The notes beneath the pieces were generated by a model. That model was not told the DNA's origin, did not search any database, and worked only from the letters and a program-made list of their open reading frames with translations. From positions 1-38,016 of the forward strand of contig JAFRRR010000078.1 in NCBI GenBank assembly GCA_017428035.1: a stretch of 38,016 nt of DNA, in the 5' to 3' direction. Position numbers and translations under genes: made by a program. This DNA comes from Bacteroidales bacterium. Its GTDB lineage: Bacteria > Bacteroidota > Bacteroidia > Bacteroidales > UBA932. The first letter of the stretch is position 1. Every line of letters starts with the position of its first letter. Below are positions 15,919 to 23,875 of the stretch, piece by piece.

Positions 15919-18378
15919 ATGACAGTTTCGTATAATTGGCTTAAAGATTATCTGAAGTTTGACCTGAGCCCCGAAAAAGTGGCGGAGGTGCTGACCTTCA
16001 CCGGCCTGGAAGTTGAGCACGTAGAGACAGTAGAGCAGATCCCCGGCGGTCTGGCAGGCGTGTTTGTGGGCAAGGTTCTGGAGTGCGGGATGCATCCCGA
16101 CAGCGACCACCTGCACATCACCAAGGTCGATATCGGCCAGGGCGAGCCGCTGCAGGTTGTGTGCGGCGCCCCCAACGTGGCGGCAGGGCAGAAGGTTATG
16201 CTGGCCACCGTGGGCACCAAGTTGGTGGACATCCACGGCGAGGAGCTCAAGCTCAAGAAGAGCAAGATCCGCGGAGTGGAAAGCTTTGGTATGATCTGCG
16301 CACAGGACGAGCTGGGCATAGGAGAGGATCACGCCGGCATTATGGTGCTGGACGACAGCGCCGTGCCCGGCACTCCCGCCAAGGACTATCTGAATCTCGC
16401 CTGCGACACTGTCTATGAGATAGGCCTGACTCCCAACCGTATAGACGGCGCCAGCCACATTGGTGTGGCTCGCGACCTCTATGCCTGGTGCCGCCTCAAT
16501 GACGTGCCGGTAGAGTGGACTCTGCCCCAGCCCGACATCAAACTCGAAGGCGAGGGAGAGGCTGTTCCGGTGGAAGTTCTCTCTCCGGAGGATGCTCCCC
16601 GCTATATCGGCATCACCTTCAAGGATGTAAAGGTGGGCCCGTCTCCCGAATGGTTGCGCGACCGCCTGAATTCGGTGGGCCAGCGCCCCATCAACAATAT
16701 TGTGGATATCACCAACTTCATACTTAACGAATACTGCCAGCCGCTGCACTGCTTTGACCTGAATCAGATTGAAGGCCGCAAGGTGGTTGTCCGCCGCGCT
16801 GCAGAAGGGGAGAAGATGGTGACTCTGGACGGCGTGGAGCGCACCCTTAGCGACCGCGACCTGGTGATTGCCAATACCCGCGAGCCTATGTGCATCGCCG
16901 GCGTGTTTGGCGGTGAGAAATCGGGCGTGACCGAGGCCACCACCGACGTCTTCCTGGAGATTGCCTATTTCAATCCCGTGACCATCCGCAAGACCAGCAA
17001 GCGTCTGGGCCTCAAGACCGATGCATCTTTCCGCTACGAGCGCGGCATTGACCCTATGAACACTATGAATGTGGCCCGCCGTGCTGCACAGCTCATCTGC
17101 GAGCTCTCCGGAGCCAAGATTGTGGGCAAGGCGCAGGAGTTCAGCGCCCGCGAGTTCAAGCGTGCCGAGGTGGACCTGAATGTGAACCGTATGTTCGCCC
17201 TGATGGGCAAAAACATAGGCGTATGGGCCGTGAAGGACATTCTGGGTTATCTGGGATATGATATCCTGAGCGAGAATGCAGAGGGCTTCCGCGTGGCCGT
17301 TCCCGCCTGCTATGTGGACGTGACCCGCGAGTGCGACGTTGTGGAAGAGGTGCTCCGCATCTACGGCTACAACAATATAGAGCTGCCCGGCGGAATGAAG
17401 GCCAGCATCCAGCCCACGCCCCATCCCGATCCCGAGGTGGTTCGCAAAGAGGTCAGCGACCTGCTCACCAACCGCGGCTTCTACGAGATTATGAACAACT
17501 CGCTCACCAAGAGCGCATATTACGAGAAGCTCAAGACCTTCCCGGCAGAGAATTGCGTGCGGCTTCTGAACCCGCTCAGCTCCGATCTGGACTGTATGCG
17601 CCAGAGCCTGATTCCCGCCGCGCTGGAGACCGTTTCTTACAACGTCAAGCATCAGAACAACACTCTCCGTCTCTATGAGATAGGAAACGTATATAGCTAC
17701 ACGGCAAATGCAGAGGATCCCCTCACCGCAGCCAACCTCAAGAACTACCACGAAGAGCTCAAGCTCTCTATGGTGGTGAGCGCTCCCGCCGCAAAGGCGT
17801 GGAGAGTGGCTTCCGGTGCCGGCTCTTTCTTTGAGCTCAAGGGCTATGTGGAGCTGCTGGCAAAGCGCTTCGGTATGAGCCTTTACGATATGGAGTGCAC
17901 CGCCGCTCCGGCCGACATTTTCAGCGAGGGCCTCACTTATTCACTGCAGGGCAAGCCGTTTGTGACTATGGGCACCGTGGCTCCTGCACTTCTCAAGATG
18001 TTCGACATTAAGCAGCCGGTATTCGTGGCCGAGTTCACCTGGAATACCCTTATGACCATCGTGAACCGCGACAAGGTCAAATATCGCGAGCTGCCCAAGT
18101 TCCCCGAGGTAAGGCGCGATCTGGCGCTGCTGCTGGACGAGAAGGTTTCGTTTGCCGATATCCGCAAGGCGGCCTTCCAGGCAGAGAAGGGTATGCTCAA
18201 GAGCGTGTCGCTGTTTGACGTTTACCGCGGAGCAAAGATTGCTGCCGACAAGAAGCAGTACGCCCTTAGCTTTGTGCTTCAGAATCTGGAGCAGACCCTT
18301 ACCGACGAGGCTGTAGAGCGCATTATGGACAAACTGCTCAAGACTTTCGAGAGCAAGTTTGGCGCTACTTTGAGGTAA
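15919..18378 (+). CDS. pheT: Phenylalanine--tRNA ligase beta subunit
   Basis: PheT pairs with PheS as an alpha2beta2 enzyme that charges tRNA-Phe; the beta chain edits mischarged tyrosine and binds tRNA. The 819-residue product has standard length. The tRNA-binding OB domain is near 40-155 (HPDSDHLHITKVDIG), followed by the B3/B4 editing domain with IGLTPNRIDGASHIGVARDL. The B5 domain and the catalytic-like core (FRYERGIDP, EVLRIYGYNNIE) come next. A C-terminal FDX-ACB domain lies at about 725-819. pheS is not in the window. The 3' end overlaps the convergent lnt gene by 14 nt. Confidence 0.97.
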   Translation: MTVSYNWLKDYLKFDLSPEKVAEVLTFTGLEVEHVETVEQIPGGLAGVFVGKVLECGMHPDSDHLHITKVDIGQGEPLQVVCGAPNVAAGQKVMLATVGTKLVDIHGEELKLKKSKIRGVESFGMICAQDELGIGEDHAGIMVLDDSAVPGTPAKDYLNLACDTVYEIGLTPNRIDGASHIGVARDLYAWCRLNDVPVEWTLPQPDIKLEGEGEAVPVEVLSPEDAPRYIGITFKDVKVGPSPEWLRDRLNSVGQRPINNIVDITNFILNEYCQPLHCFDLNQIEGRKVVVRRAAEGEKMVTLDGVERTLSDRDLVIANTREPMCIAGVFGGEKSGVTEATTDVFLEIAYFNPVTIRKTSKRLGLKTDASFRYERGIDPMNTMNVARRAAQLICELSGAKIVGKAQEFSAREFKRAEVDLNVNRMFALMGKNIGVWAVKDILGYLGYDILSENAEGFRVAVPACYVDVTRECDVVEEVLRIYGYNNIELPGGMKASIQPTPHPDPEVVRKEVSDLLTNRGFYEIMNNSLTKSAYYEKLKTFPAENCVRLLNPLSSDLDCMRQSLIPAALETVSYNVKHQNNTLRLYEIGNVYSYTANAEDPLTAANLKNYHEELKLSMVVSAPAAKAWRVASGAGSFFELKGYVELLAKRFGMSLYDMECTAAPADIFSEGLTYSLQGKPFVTMGTVAPALLKMFDIKQPVFVAEFTWNTLMTIVNRDKVKYRELPKFPEVRRDLALLLDEKVSFADIRKAAFQAEKGMLKSVSLFDVYRGAKIAADKKQYALSFVLQNLEQTLTDEAVERIMDKLLKTFESKFGATLR

Positions 18379-19948
18379 TCTTTCTTACCAGCAGCGCAAT
18401 AAACAGCAAAAGGAACAGAAAACTGCATAAACGGCCTGTTACATCGCCATAGGTGGTGTAACAGGTTTTTTTATCGTTGAGGTTCACCGTGCCGCGCATT
18501 GCCACGGGCTCCCACCAACCGGTGCGCTGAATCACATCGCCTCTCTGGTTTATGAAGCCGCTGATGCCGGTGTTGGCCACGTGTACCACGTCGCGGCGGG
18601 TCTCTATGGCCCGCAGCTTGGCAAAGCGGAAGTGCTGCCGGTAGCCGGGTGTGTCGCCCCACCAGCCGTCGTTGGTTATCACGGCGGTGAACTGGGCGCC
18701 GTATTTGGCGGTGCGGCGGTAATATTCACCGTAGATTGATTCGTAGCATATCATCGCGCCCACCTTTGTGCCGTCTTTGGCCGTCAGGTTGTTTACATCG
18801 TCGCTAACCCCATAGCTGCTCATAGAGCCGCCGAAGAGCTCGAATACCTTGCCCAGAAAACCCAGATAGCGCTGGTAGGGGATAATCTCCACCGCCGGCA
18901 CAAGCTTGGACTTGTGGTAGAAATTCCGGATGCCTGTGGTGTCTATCATCATAGCGGTATTGTAAGCACTGTACCACTGGCTGCCGATAGGGCTGGCGTT
19001 GTAGGGCGCAAGGGCCTTGGTGGGGAACAGGCGATAGGTGATGGCCCCCAGCAGGAAATCGGTGTTTGGATATTCTTTAAGCAGCTCCAGGATGCTGTTG
19101 TAGGTGACGTTTGTCTCTGGCGTGTCCAGATTGAACTGGAAGGTGTAGGTCTCGGGGGTGATCACAAAGTCGGTGCTGTCGGTGATCTGGCCGCGGACCA
19201 GGGCCAGCATTCCGGCGTCCTGCACATCCTGGCTAAGGCCGCCGTGCTTCTCTGTGTAGGAATCGATGTTGGGCTGCACCAGCACCACCTCCCTGGGGTT
19301 GTCGGTCTCTTTATAGTTTTTGTATATAACCAGCGATATGGCAATGGGCACCACAATCGTAAGCATCGATATCAATACCAGCGCGAAACGCTGCCGCAGG
19401 GCATATTTGTCGCCCGGACGGCCAAAGTGGCGGTAGCTCTCGTACAGGAAGATGTTGCTGAGCCATATCCACAGCGTTCCGCCCAGAAAGCCGGTGTATT
19501 CGTACCACTGTGCCAGGCGCGGGCTGGTGGCCAGGCTGTTGCCCAGAATGAGCCACGGCCAGGAAATTTCTATGTCCTGGTAGACCCGCTCCCAGGCAAT
19601 CCACATTGTGATAAGGAGAAGGTAGCTGAGGCCCCCCTTGAAGTATTTCCGGCTCCATAGGAAAAGCATAAAGATGGCCCACATCTGCAGTGAGTTCAGG
19701 CCTATGGCAAACAACGCCCCCGGAACCGATATCCAGTTGATCCAGAAGGTGGTGGCGGTGTTGAAAAGCAGGAAAGCCAGATAGACCCACCAGCCTTTGC
19801 GCCGGACCTTGCCTTCGGTGCACAGGTCGGCGAAGCAGAGCAGCGGAATGAATGCAAAAAGTGCCACCCAGCCGCAGTGCGGCACCAGAAACGGGACGGA
19901 CGCCAGGGCGGCAAACAGCAGTATGCAGAGCCAAATTTTACCTTTCAT
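18365..19948 (-). CDS. lnt: Apolipoprotein N-acyltransferase
   Basis: Lnt adds the third acyl chain to lipoproteins at the outer face of the inner membrane. The 527-residue product has about six N-terminal membrane helices (to about residue 210), a nitrilase-like periplasmic domain and a last helix at 505-522. The catalytic triad is visible: E266 in ITPETYTF, K348 in YHKSKLVP and C401 in MICYESIYG. Late residues include TNDGWWGDTPGYRQH. Exported lipoproteins elsewhere in the window (SusD, BACON and TlpA proteins) would be its kind of substrate. It overlaps pheT tail-to-tail by 14 nt. Confidence 0.96.
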   Translation of the reverse strand: MKGKIWLCILLFAALASVPFLVPHCGWVALFAFIPLLCFADLCTEGKVRRKGWWVYLAFLLFNTATTFWINWISVPGALFAIGLNSLQMWAIFMLFLWSRKYFKGGLSYLLLITMWIAWERVYQDIEISWPWLILGNSLATSPRLAQWYEYTGFLGGTLWIWLSNIFLYESYRHFGRPGDKYALRQRFALVLISMLTIVVPIAISLVIYKNYKETDNPREVVLVQPNIDSYTEKHGGLSQDVQDAGMLALVRGQITDSTDFVITPETYTFQFNLDTPETNVTYNSILELLKEYPNTDFLLGAITYRLFPTKALAPYNASPIGSQWYSAYNTAMMIDTTGIRNFYHKSKLVPAVEIIPYQRYLGFLGKVFELFGGSMSSYGVSDDVNNLTAKDGTKVGAMICYESIYGEYYRRTAKYGAQFTAVITNDGWWGDTPGYRQHFRFAKLRAIETRRDVVHVANTGISGFINQRGDVIQRTGWWEPVAMRGTVNLNDKKTCYTTYGDVTGRLCSFLFLLLFIALLVRKITSK

Positions 19949-19952
19949 ATTT

Positions 19953-19986
19953 CAAATGTAGCGAGTTTTCAAAAAATTTTTACAAA
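19953..19986 (-). promoter_or_regulatory. Candidate promoter of lnt, leaderless spacing
   Basis: On the minus strand TACATTTG (complement of 19953-19960) fits TAnnTTTG, and TTTG (complement of 19983-19986) lies 22 nt upstream, slightly long. The -7 box ends 4 nt before the lnt ATG, the same spacing as at ftsY. The -33 part overlaps the divergent ssrA promoter. Confidence 0.55.
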
Positions 19987-19991
19987 CTTTG
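19984..19991 (+). promoter_or_regulatory. Candidate -7 box of ssrA
   Basis: AAACTTTG is one base off TAnnTTTG and lies 18 nt before the mature tmRNA 5' end. Transcription would start near 19996, leaving a short 5' precursor for RNase P to remove. No -33 box is clear. Confidence 0.45.
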
Positions 19992-20009
19992 CGCCCTAAT
20001 TGTAGAAAA

Positions 20010-20405
20010 GGGGATGTTTTGGTTTTGACAGCAATTGATTTCTACAGGTAAGCACGCCGAGAGTCGTGGCCCCTCTCGCTAATCTCAGACCTCACGCCAT
20101 AACTGGCAACAACAACTATGCTCTCGCTGCGTAATTAGGCCAAGCCTAATACCTTAATCCGCCCGACAAGGTCGGGCCGACGAGCGTCCCGCCGGATTTT
20201 CTGGAAGTTCGGTCCGGAGATCGGGGCGTAGGCAGAACAATTCCTGCTCGCACCTATTGCTTCTGTCGGTGCGAAAAGATTTAGAGGCTAAGCTTGCACT
20301 AGCCCGCCGCCCGGCGGGTGCCTGCCGACAATCAAAGGGTGGATAAGCGTGTAGAAAGCTTGCGGGGGCGTTGTTTGGACGGCGGTTCGAGTCCGCCCAT
20401 CTCCA
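20010..20405 (+). ncRNA. ssrA: Transfer-messenger RNA (tmRNA)
   Basis: tmRNA rescues stalled ribosomes and tags the incomplete protein for proteolysis. The 5' end GGGGATG pairs with CATCTCC at 20398-20404 to form the acceptor stem with one G-U pair, and A20405 is the discriminator. The T arm GGCGG-TTCGAGT-CCGCC precedes the 3' strand. CCA is not encoded (ACA follows), so it must be added after transcription. The tag reading frame is at 20105-20134. The hairpin-rich middle part is consistent with the usual pseudoknots. Strong terminators or hairpins follow. It is divergent from lnt. Confidence 0.96.
20105..20134 (+). other. tmRNA tag reading frame (GNNNYALAA)
   Basis: After the resume position the codons GGC AAC AAC AAC TAT GCT CTC GCT GCG TAA encode GNNNYALAA. 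With the alanine carried by tmRNA the tag is A-GNNNYALAA. The last residues YALAA are the form read by ClpXP-type proteases, and Bacteroidales tags are typically of the GENNYALAA or GETNYALAA kind. Here the second residue is asparagine rather than glutamate. The exact resume codon (GGC) is inferred by analogy. Confidence 0.85.
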
Positions 20406-20449
20406 CAAAATAATAGCCGGCATTAGCCGGCTATTATTTTGTGGAGATG
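20398..20449 (+). terminator. 24-bp inverted repeat, ssrA terminator
   Basis: The arm at 20398-20421 is perfectly complementary to 20426-20449, with the 4-nt loop ATTA. The inner part (AATAATAGCCGGC and its complement, ending in TTTT at 20437-20440) would serve as a terminator. The outer part of the left arm is the tmRNA 3' acceptor strand and discriminator, so the right arm repeats them in reverse. Folding of a long precursor would compete with the tRNA-like acceptor stem. Confidence 0.85.
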
Positions 20450-20635
20450 CCAGAGGCAAGCCTCTGGCACTCCTATTTTACTAGGGGGCTCTGCCCCCTA
20501 AAACCCCCGCGGCGCAAGGCGCCGGCCCCTAAAGGGGCTGGGAAGATAACAATTGCCTGCAGGCAGCAGCGAAGCGCGTGCGGGTTGGTTTAAGAATGGC
20601 CAGCGCGGAGCGGCGGGGTGTAGGGGCAGCGCCCC
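20449..20635. repeat. Chain of short palindromes
   Basis: Six perfect hairpins lie in 187 nt: GCCAGAGGC/GCCTCTGGC (20449-20468), TAGGGGGC/GCCCCCTA (20482-20500), CGGCGC/GCGCCG (20510-20524), GCCCC/GGGGC (20525-20538), the palindrome TGCCTGCAGGCA (20554-20565), and GGGGC/GCCCC (20623-20635). No reading frame stands out. The arrangement resembles REP/BIME-type intergenic repeats, and some hairpins may terminate the metallophosphoesterase transcript from the other side. Confidence 0.7.
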
Positions 20636-20636
20636 A

Positions 20637-21704
20637 CTATTTGTGTGGGAATAAGCTATCCATTCCGGGGAAGAGGTAGAGGTCTTGCTCTACGGTGGGT
20701 TTGCCGTAGACGCGCACCCAGGTGCGGAAGCCTTTGTCGCCGTCGGTGAATTCAAACACGCGGGCTCCGCTGGGGTAGAGGTCGTTATAAACCGTGTCGC
20801 ATCCGCTGTAGCGGCCGTAGATGAAGAAGAAACCCTGCCACATCAGCACAAAATCATTGTTGTGGTCGTGACCGGTGACCATTGCCTGCACGTCGCCCAT
20901 CTCGCGCATAGCCACATACTGGCCGGAGTTGAAGATGGGAGATGCGGGCTCTTCGCCCCAATTGCCTACCAGGAAGCGGGCCTTGTCGCCGGCATCGCGC
21001 ATAGCCTGATTATACTCGGGAACGGGGATGTGCTGGAACACTATGGACGGCACCGGTTTGCCGCCGTTTTTCTCTGTGAAATAGCGGCTCGCCTTCCTAT
21101 ACCACTCAATCTGGTCGCTGTGGACGTAGCCCCAGCTGTTTACACCCGCCATATAATTGCGGTTGCCGCTGTCAAACAGGTAGAACACCCTGTCCACGCC
21201 GTTTTTGCCGGAGAGGGTCAGGATGTCGTTAGAGCAGTTGTTCAGCCCCAGGTCGTCGGGGGTGTTTACGTTGCCGGGTATTGAGCGGAATACCTTGAAA
21301 ATTTCTGTACGGGACAGCTCAAAATCGCTGTCGTGGTTGCCCAGCGCCACTGCAAACGGGATTTTTCTGTCCACCAGGGGCTGCAGTATCTCGCGGGCGG
21401 ATGCCTCTGCCGGGGATCCGAACACCACATCGCCTGTAAAAATCACAAAGTCGGGCTTTTCGGCATCCAGCATCTCTATCACATTCTTCATCGATCTTTC
21501 CGAGCGGGGATCACCGGAAATGTAGTGAGTGTCGGCAAACTGCAGTATCTTGAACTTTCCGTCCTTGCGATACTTGAGTTCTTTTGCGATTCTCACGCCG
21601 TCTTTACTTTGCCCGAAAGCCGGAGAAACGGAACCAACAGAACAAGCTGTAAAACAAACGATGAAAGCAGCAGACAATCTGCTGATAAGGTTATGGCTTC
21701 GCAT
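20637..21704 (-). CDS. Secreted calcineurin-like metallophosphoesterase
   Basis: This 355-residue exported phosphoesterase has an N-terminal signal region (hydrophobic 8-32) that could end at a signal peptidase I site near AFGQ; an FTAC sequence at 18-21 makes a lipoprotein possible but atypical. The two-metal site motifs are present: D58 and H60 in FADTH, GD at 91-92, GNHD at 122-125, and GHDH in MVTGHDHNNDF. Such enzymes hydrolyse phosphate esters. The closest pattern is the group related to yeast Dcr2/Siz1-like phosphatases common in Bacteroidales. The natural substrate is unknown. The stop lies 2 nt from the hairpin chain after ssrA. Confidence 0.9.
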   Translation of the reverse strand: MRSHNLISRLSAAFIVCFTACSVGSVSPAFGQSKDGVRIAKELKYRKDGKFKILQFADTHYISGDPRSERSMKNVIEMLDAEKPDFVIFTGDVVFGSPAEASAREILQPLVDRKIPFAVALGNHDSDFELSRTEIFKVFRSIPGNVNTPDDLGLNNCSNDILTLSGKNGVDRVFYLFDSGNRNYMAGVNSWGYVHSDQIEWYRKASRYFTEKNGGKPVPSIVFQHIPVPEYNQAMRDAGDKARFLVGNWGEEPASPIFNSGQYVAMREMGDVQAMVTGHDHNNDFVLMWQGFFFIYGRYSGCDTVYNDLYPSGARVFEFTDGDKGFRTWVRVYGKPTVEQDLYLFPGMDSLFPHK

Positions 21705-22196
21705 AGTAATTAATGCAAGAAAGTATTATTACTACAATAATAATAAAAATTAAGGACAAATGCTATTTTGTTACAAGTGTCATTGACAAACCGCCCTCTG
21801 GGGCGACAGGTCACAGAATGGTTCATAGTCTCTCAACTGTCATTCTGTGGAATTGCCAACTTCATCCCTTCCAGCCGGTTACGCTACAAGTCATTTCCTA
21901 AAGTCGTTGCGACGGGCTCGTTTGCCAATTGGTTGAAAGTGAAAACGTTGTGGTTCACAGACGTCTCAATCTCCAATTAAAACCGAGACTGAGACGAAGG
22001 CGTTTTGCAAAGTGCTGTTAGTTAGTGTCGTACATTCGCGACACGTCGCAACAAATTCAGATTCCGTGATTGGCCGGGGCTAGGAACCTACGCCGTGAGT
22101 GAATCACGCCTCTGCGCTCACGGCGAGGCATCTGTCCAGCGTTAGGTGAGCGAATAGCACTTATACACTCACAATGGGGTGTTTCCGGTGTCGCAG
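21705..22196. other. Non-coding stretch rich in inverted repeats
   Basis: About 490 bases hold no credible gene; short open frames lack any recognisable sequence. Several spaced inverted repeats are visible: CGCCC/GGGCG (21792-21805), CACAGAATG/CATTCTGTG (21812-21820 with 21841-21849), CGTCTCA/TGAGACG (21962-21968 with 21990-21996), GTGTCG/CGACAC in 22021-22050, and CGCCGTGAG/CTCACGGCG (22091-22099 with 22117-22125). It could be a structured RNA, a decayed gene or repeat debris. Confidence 0.5.
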
Positions 22197-22228
22197 TTTG
22201 GCGAAACCGGGAGATAGTTGTAACTTTG
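22197..22228 (+). promoter_or_regulatory. Full-consensus promoter of the GH78-like gene
   Basis: TTTG at 22197-22200, a 20-nt spacer, then TAACTTTG at 22221-22228 match both Bacteroidota boxes exactly. The ATG at 22236 begins 7 nt later, so the leader is at most a few bases. Arms TTCCGGT (22183-22189) and ACCGGGA (22206-22212) flank the -33 box and could form an operator or hairpin. Confidence 0.8.
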
Positions 22229-22235
22229 AAGATAT

Positions 22236-23861
22236 ATGAAAGCTATAAAGAGATTATTCTTGTGCGCCGTTATCGGTCTGGCTGGATTTGCAAACGCCGC
22301 CGCTCAGGATGTGTTTGGCGACTGCCGCGGACGGTGGATGGAAATTGCAGGGCAGACCATTCCAGAGTTGACCGTGACCGAGGTCAGCCCTGTCTCGGTG
22401 GTGGAGGTCGTGGCCGATACTGCGGCGTTCCAGGGTTGGCGTTGCATCCCCAAAGCGGGGCTGGACACCCTCTCCGAGGCCAATTTCAGAAGGATACGGA
22501 GCGTGACGCTGGACTTTGGCCGTCACCTCACCGGCCGTCTGAAGTTCCGCCTCAAGACTCTGGGCGACGTGATGGATGCCCCGGTTAAGCTGAAATTCGT
22601 GTTTGGCGAAACTCCTGCCGAGATGGCCGAGCCGTTTGACCCCTGGCGCGGAAGCCTTTCAAGGGGCTGGATGCAAGACGAGATGCTCACCGTGGATGCG
22701 GCCGACTGCGATATCCTTCTGGACCGGAGGATGGCCTTCCGGTATCTGCGCATAGAGCTGTTCGGCGGCAATTTTGACTTTGCCCTGGATGGCGTCCGCT
22801 GCCTGGCGACCACCTCTGCCGGGGAACTCAAGACCGCCCTTGACAATAGCTGTCCCAAGATTATCCGCGATATCAACGATGTCAGCCTGGCTACCCTCAG
22901 GGAGTGTATGCAGACCGTGTATGAAGACGGCCCCAAGCGCGACCGCCGGCTGTGGATAGGCGACCTATATCTGGAGTCGCTGGCCGGGCGCTATTCATAT
23001 CAGAATCACCAGCTTACAAAACATTGCCTGTATCTTTTCGCCGCCCTTACCGACAATAACGGCCGGCTGCTGGCAGACCTTTTTGAACATCCCGAGCCGC
23101 ATCCGCAGTGGGGCACGTACTGCTTTACTTACAGCCTGCTGTATTCTTCAATACTGCTGGAATATCTTAACGATACAGGCGATATCGGCACCGCCCGCGA
23201 CCTCTGGCCGGTGGTCAAGGTGCAGATGGAAGACGCCGTGCGGCGTGTCAGGGACAATGGCTGGGTGGATGCCAGCCGCGCCTGGCTGTTCTTTGACCAC
23301 GCCGTGCTGGATGCGGAAGTCCCCTTCCAGGGAGCGGTGATGTTTGCGCTGGAGCAGACATGCGAGCTGGCCCGGAAGATAGGTTGCGGCGACCAGGTGG
23401 AGCAGTGGAGCAAGCTGCAGGCAAAGATCCGCAAGGGGGCCAGGAAGCGTTATTACAATCCCCGGGAGCATCTGATGCTGAGCCCTGGCGGCGCACCGGC
23501 ATCGGTACACGCCCAGATCTGGGCCATAATCGGCGGCATCCTCTCGCCAAAAGAGGGCGCCCGCGCGCTGGAGACTGTGCTTAAGAAAGAAGATGCGGTC
23601 CGCCCTGCCTCGCCATATGCAATGCACTATCTGCTGGAGGCGATGCTGCGTTGCGGGATGAACGAAGCGGCCCGCAGCACAATGATAGAATATTGGGGAG
23701 GAATGGTCCGCAAGGGGGCCGACACCTTCTGGGAGGTCTATGATCCCGCCGACGATTTCCGAGCCCCTTACGGCTTTTATCCGCTGAACAGCTACTGCCA
23801 CGCCTGGAGCTGCACGCCCACCTATTTCATCTTCAAATACCCCGAAGTGTTCCAGAAGTAG
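22236..23861 (+). CDS. Secreted six-hairpin glycosidase, GH78 (alpha-L-rhamnosidase)-like
   Basis: This 541-residue exported protein has a signal peptide (hydrophobic 8-22, cleavage near AAAQ at 24). A beta-sandwich N-terminal part runs to about residue 195, followed by an alpha/alpha barrel. The motif EDGPKRDRRLWIGDL at 230-244 corresponds to the acidic catalytic region of alpha-L-rhamnosidases (DxPxRDERLGWxGD). The late Trp-rich SYCHAWSCTPTYFIF and FWEVYDP also fit. It is shorter than many GH78 enzymes, lacking extra accessory domains. It would release terminal sugars such as rhamnose in the periplasm or outside. No SusC/D pair for glycans is adjacent on this strand. It converges on the cysteine desulfidase gene with 14 nt between. 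Confidence 0.8.
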   Translation: MKAIKRLFLCAVIGLAGFANAAAQDVFGDCRGRWMEIAGQTIPELTVTEVSPVSVVEVVADTAAFQGWRCIPKAGLDTLSEANFRRIRSVTLDFGRHLTGRLKFRLKTLGDVMDAPVKLKFVFGETPAEMAEPFDPWRGSLSRGWMQDEMLTVDAADCDILLDRRMAFRYLRIELFGGNFDFALDGVRCLATTSAGELKTALDNSCPKIIRDINDVSLATLRECMQTVYEDGPKRDRRLWIGDLYLESLAGRYSYQNHQLTKHCLYLFAALTDNNGRLLADLFEHPEPHPQWGTYCFTYSLLYSSILLEYLNDTGDIGTARDLWPVVKVQMEDAVRRVRDNGWVDASRAWLFFDHAVLDAEVPFQGAVMFALEQTCELARKIGCGDQVEQWSKLQAKIRKGARKRYYNPREHLMLSPGGAPASVHAQIWAIIGGILSPKEGARALETVLKKEDAVRPASPYAMHYLLEAMLRCGMNEAARSTMIEYWGGMVRKGADTFWEVYDPADDFRAPYGFYPLNSYCHAWSCTPTYFIFKYPEVFQK

Positions 23862-23875
23862 CGGCCCGGATAGCG

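Noticed and set aside
15895..17751. 618-codon minus-strand ORF opposite pheT
   Set aside because: Shadow of pheT, with no recognisable motifs.
20154..20459. 101-codon minus-strand ORF over ssrA
   Set aside because: Antisense of tmRNA. The WRWADSNRRP-like peptide is a known artefact of translating the reverse of tRNA-like 3' ends.
20449..20635. CRISPR array
   Set aside because: The repeats are different palindromes of different lengths, not identical direct repeats with regular spacers, and there are no cas genes.
22226..22588. Plus-strand ORF overlapping the glycosidase start
   Set aside because: Out-of-frame shadow of the glycosidase gene, arginine/glycine-rich and without domain features.
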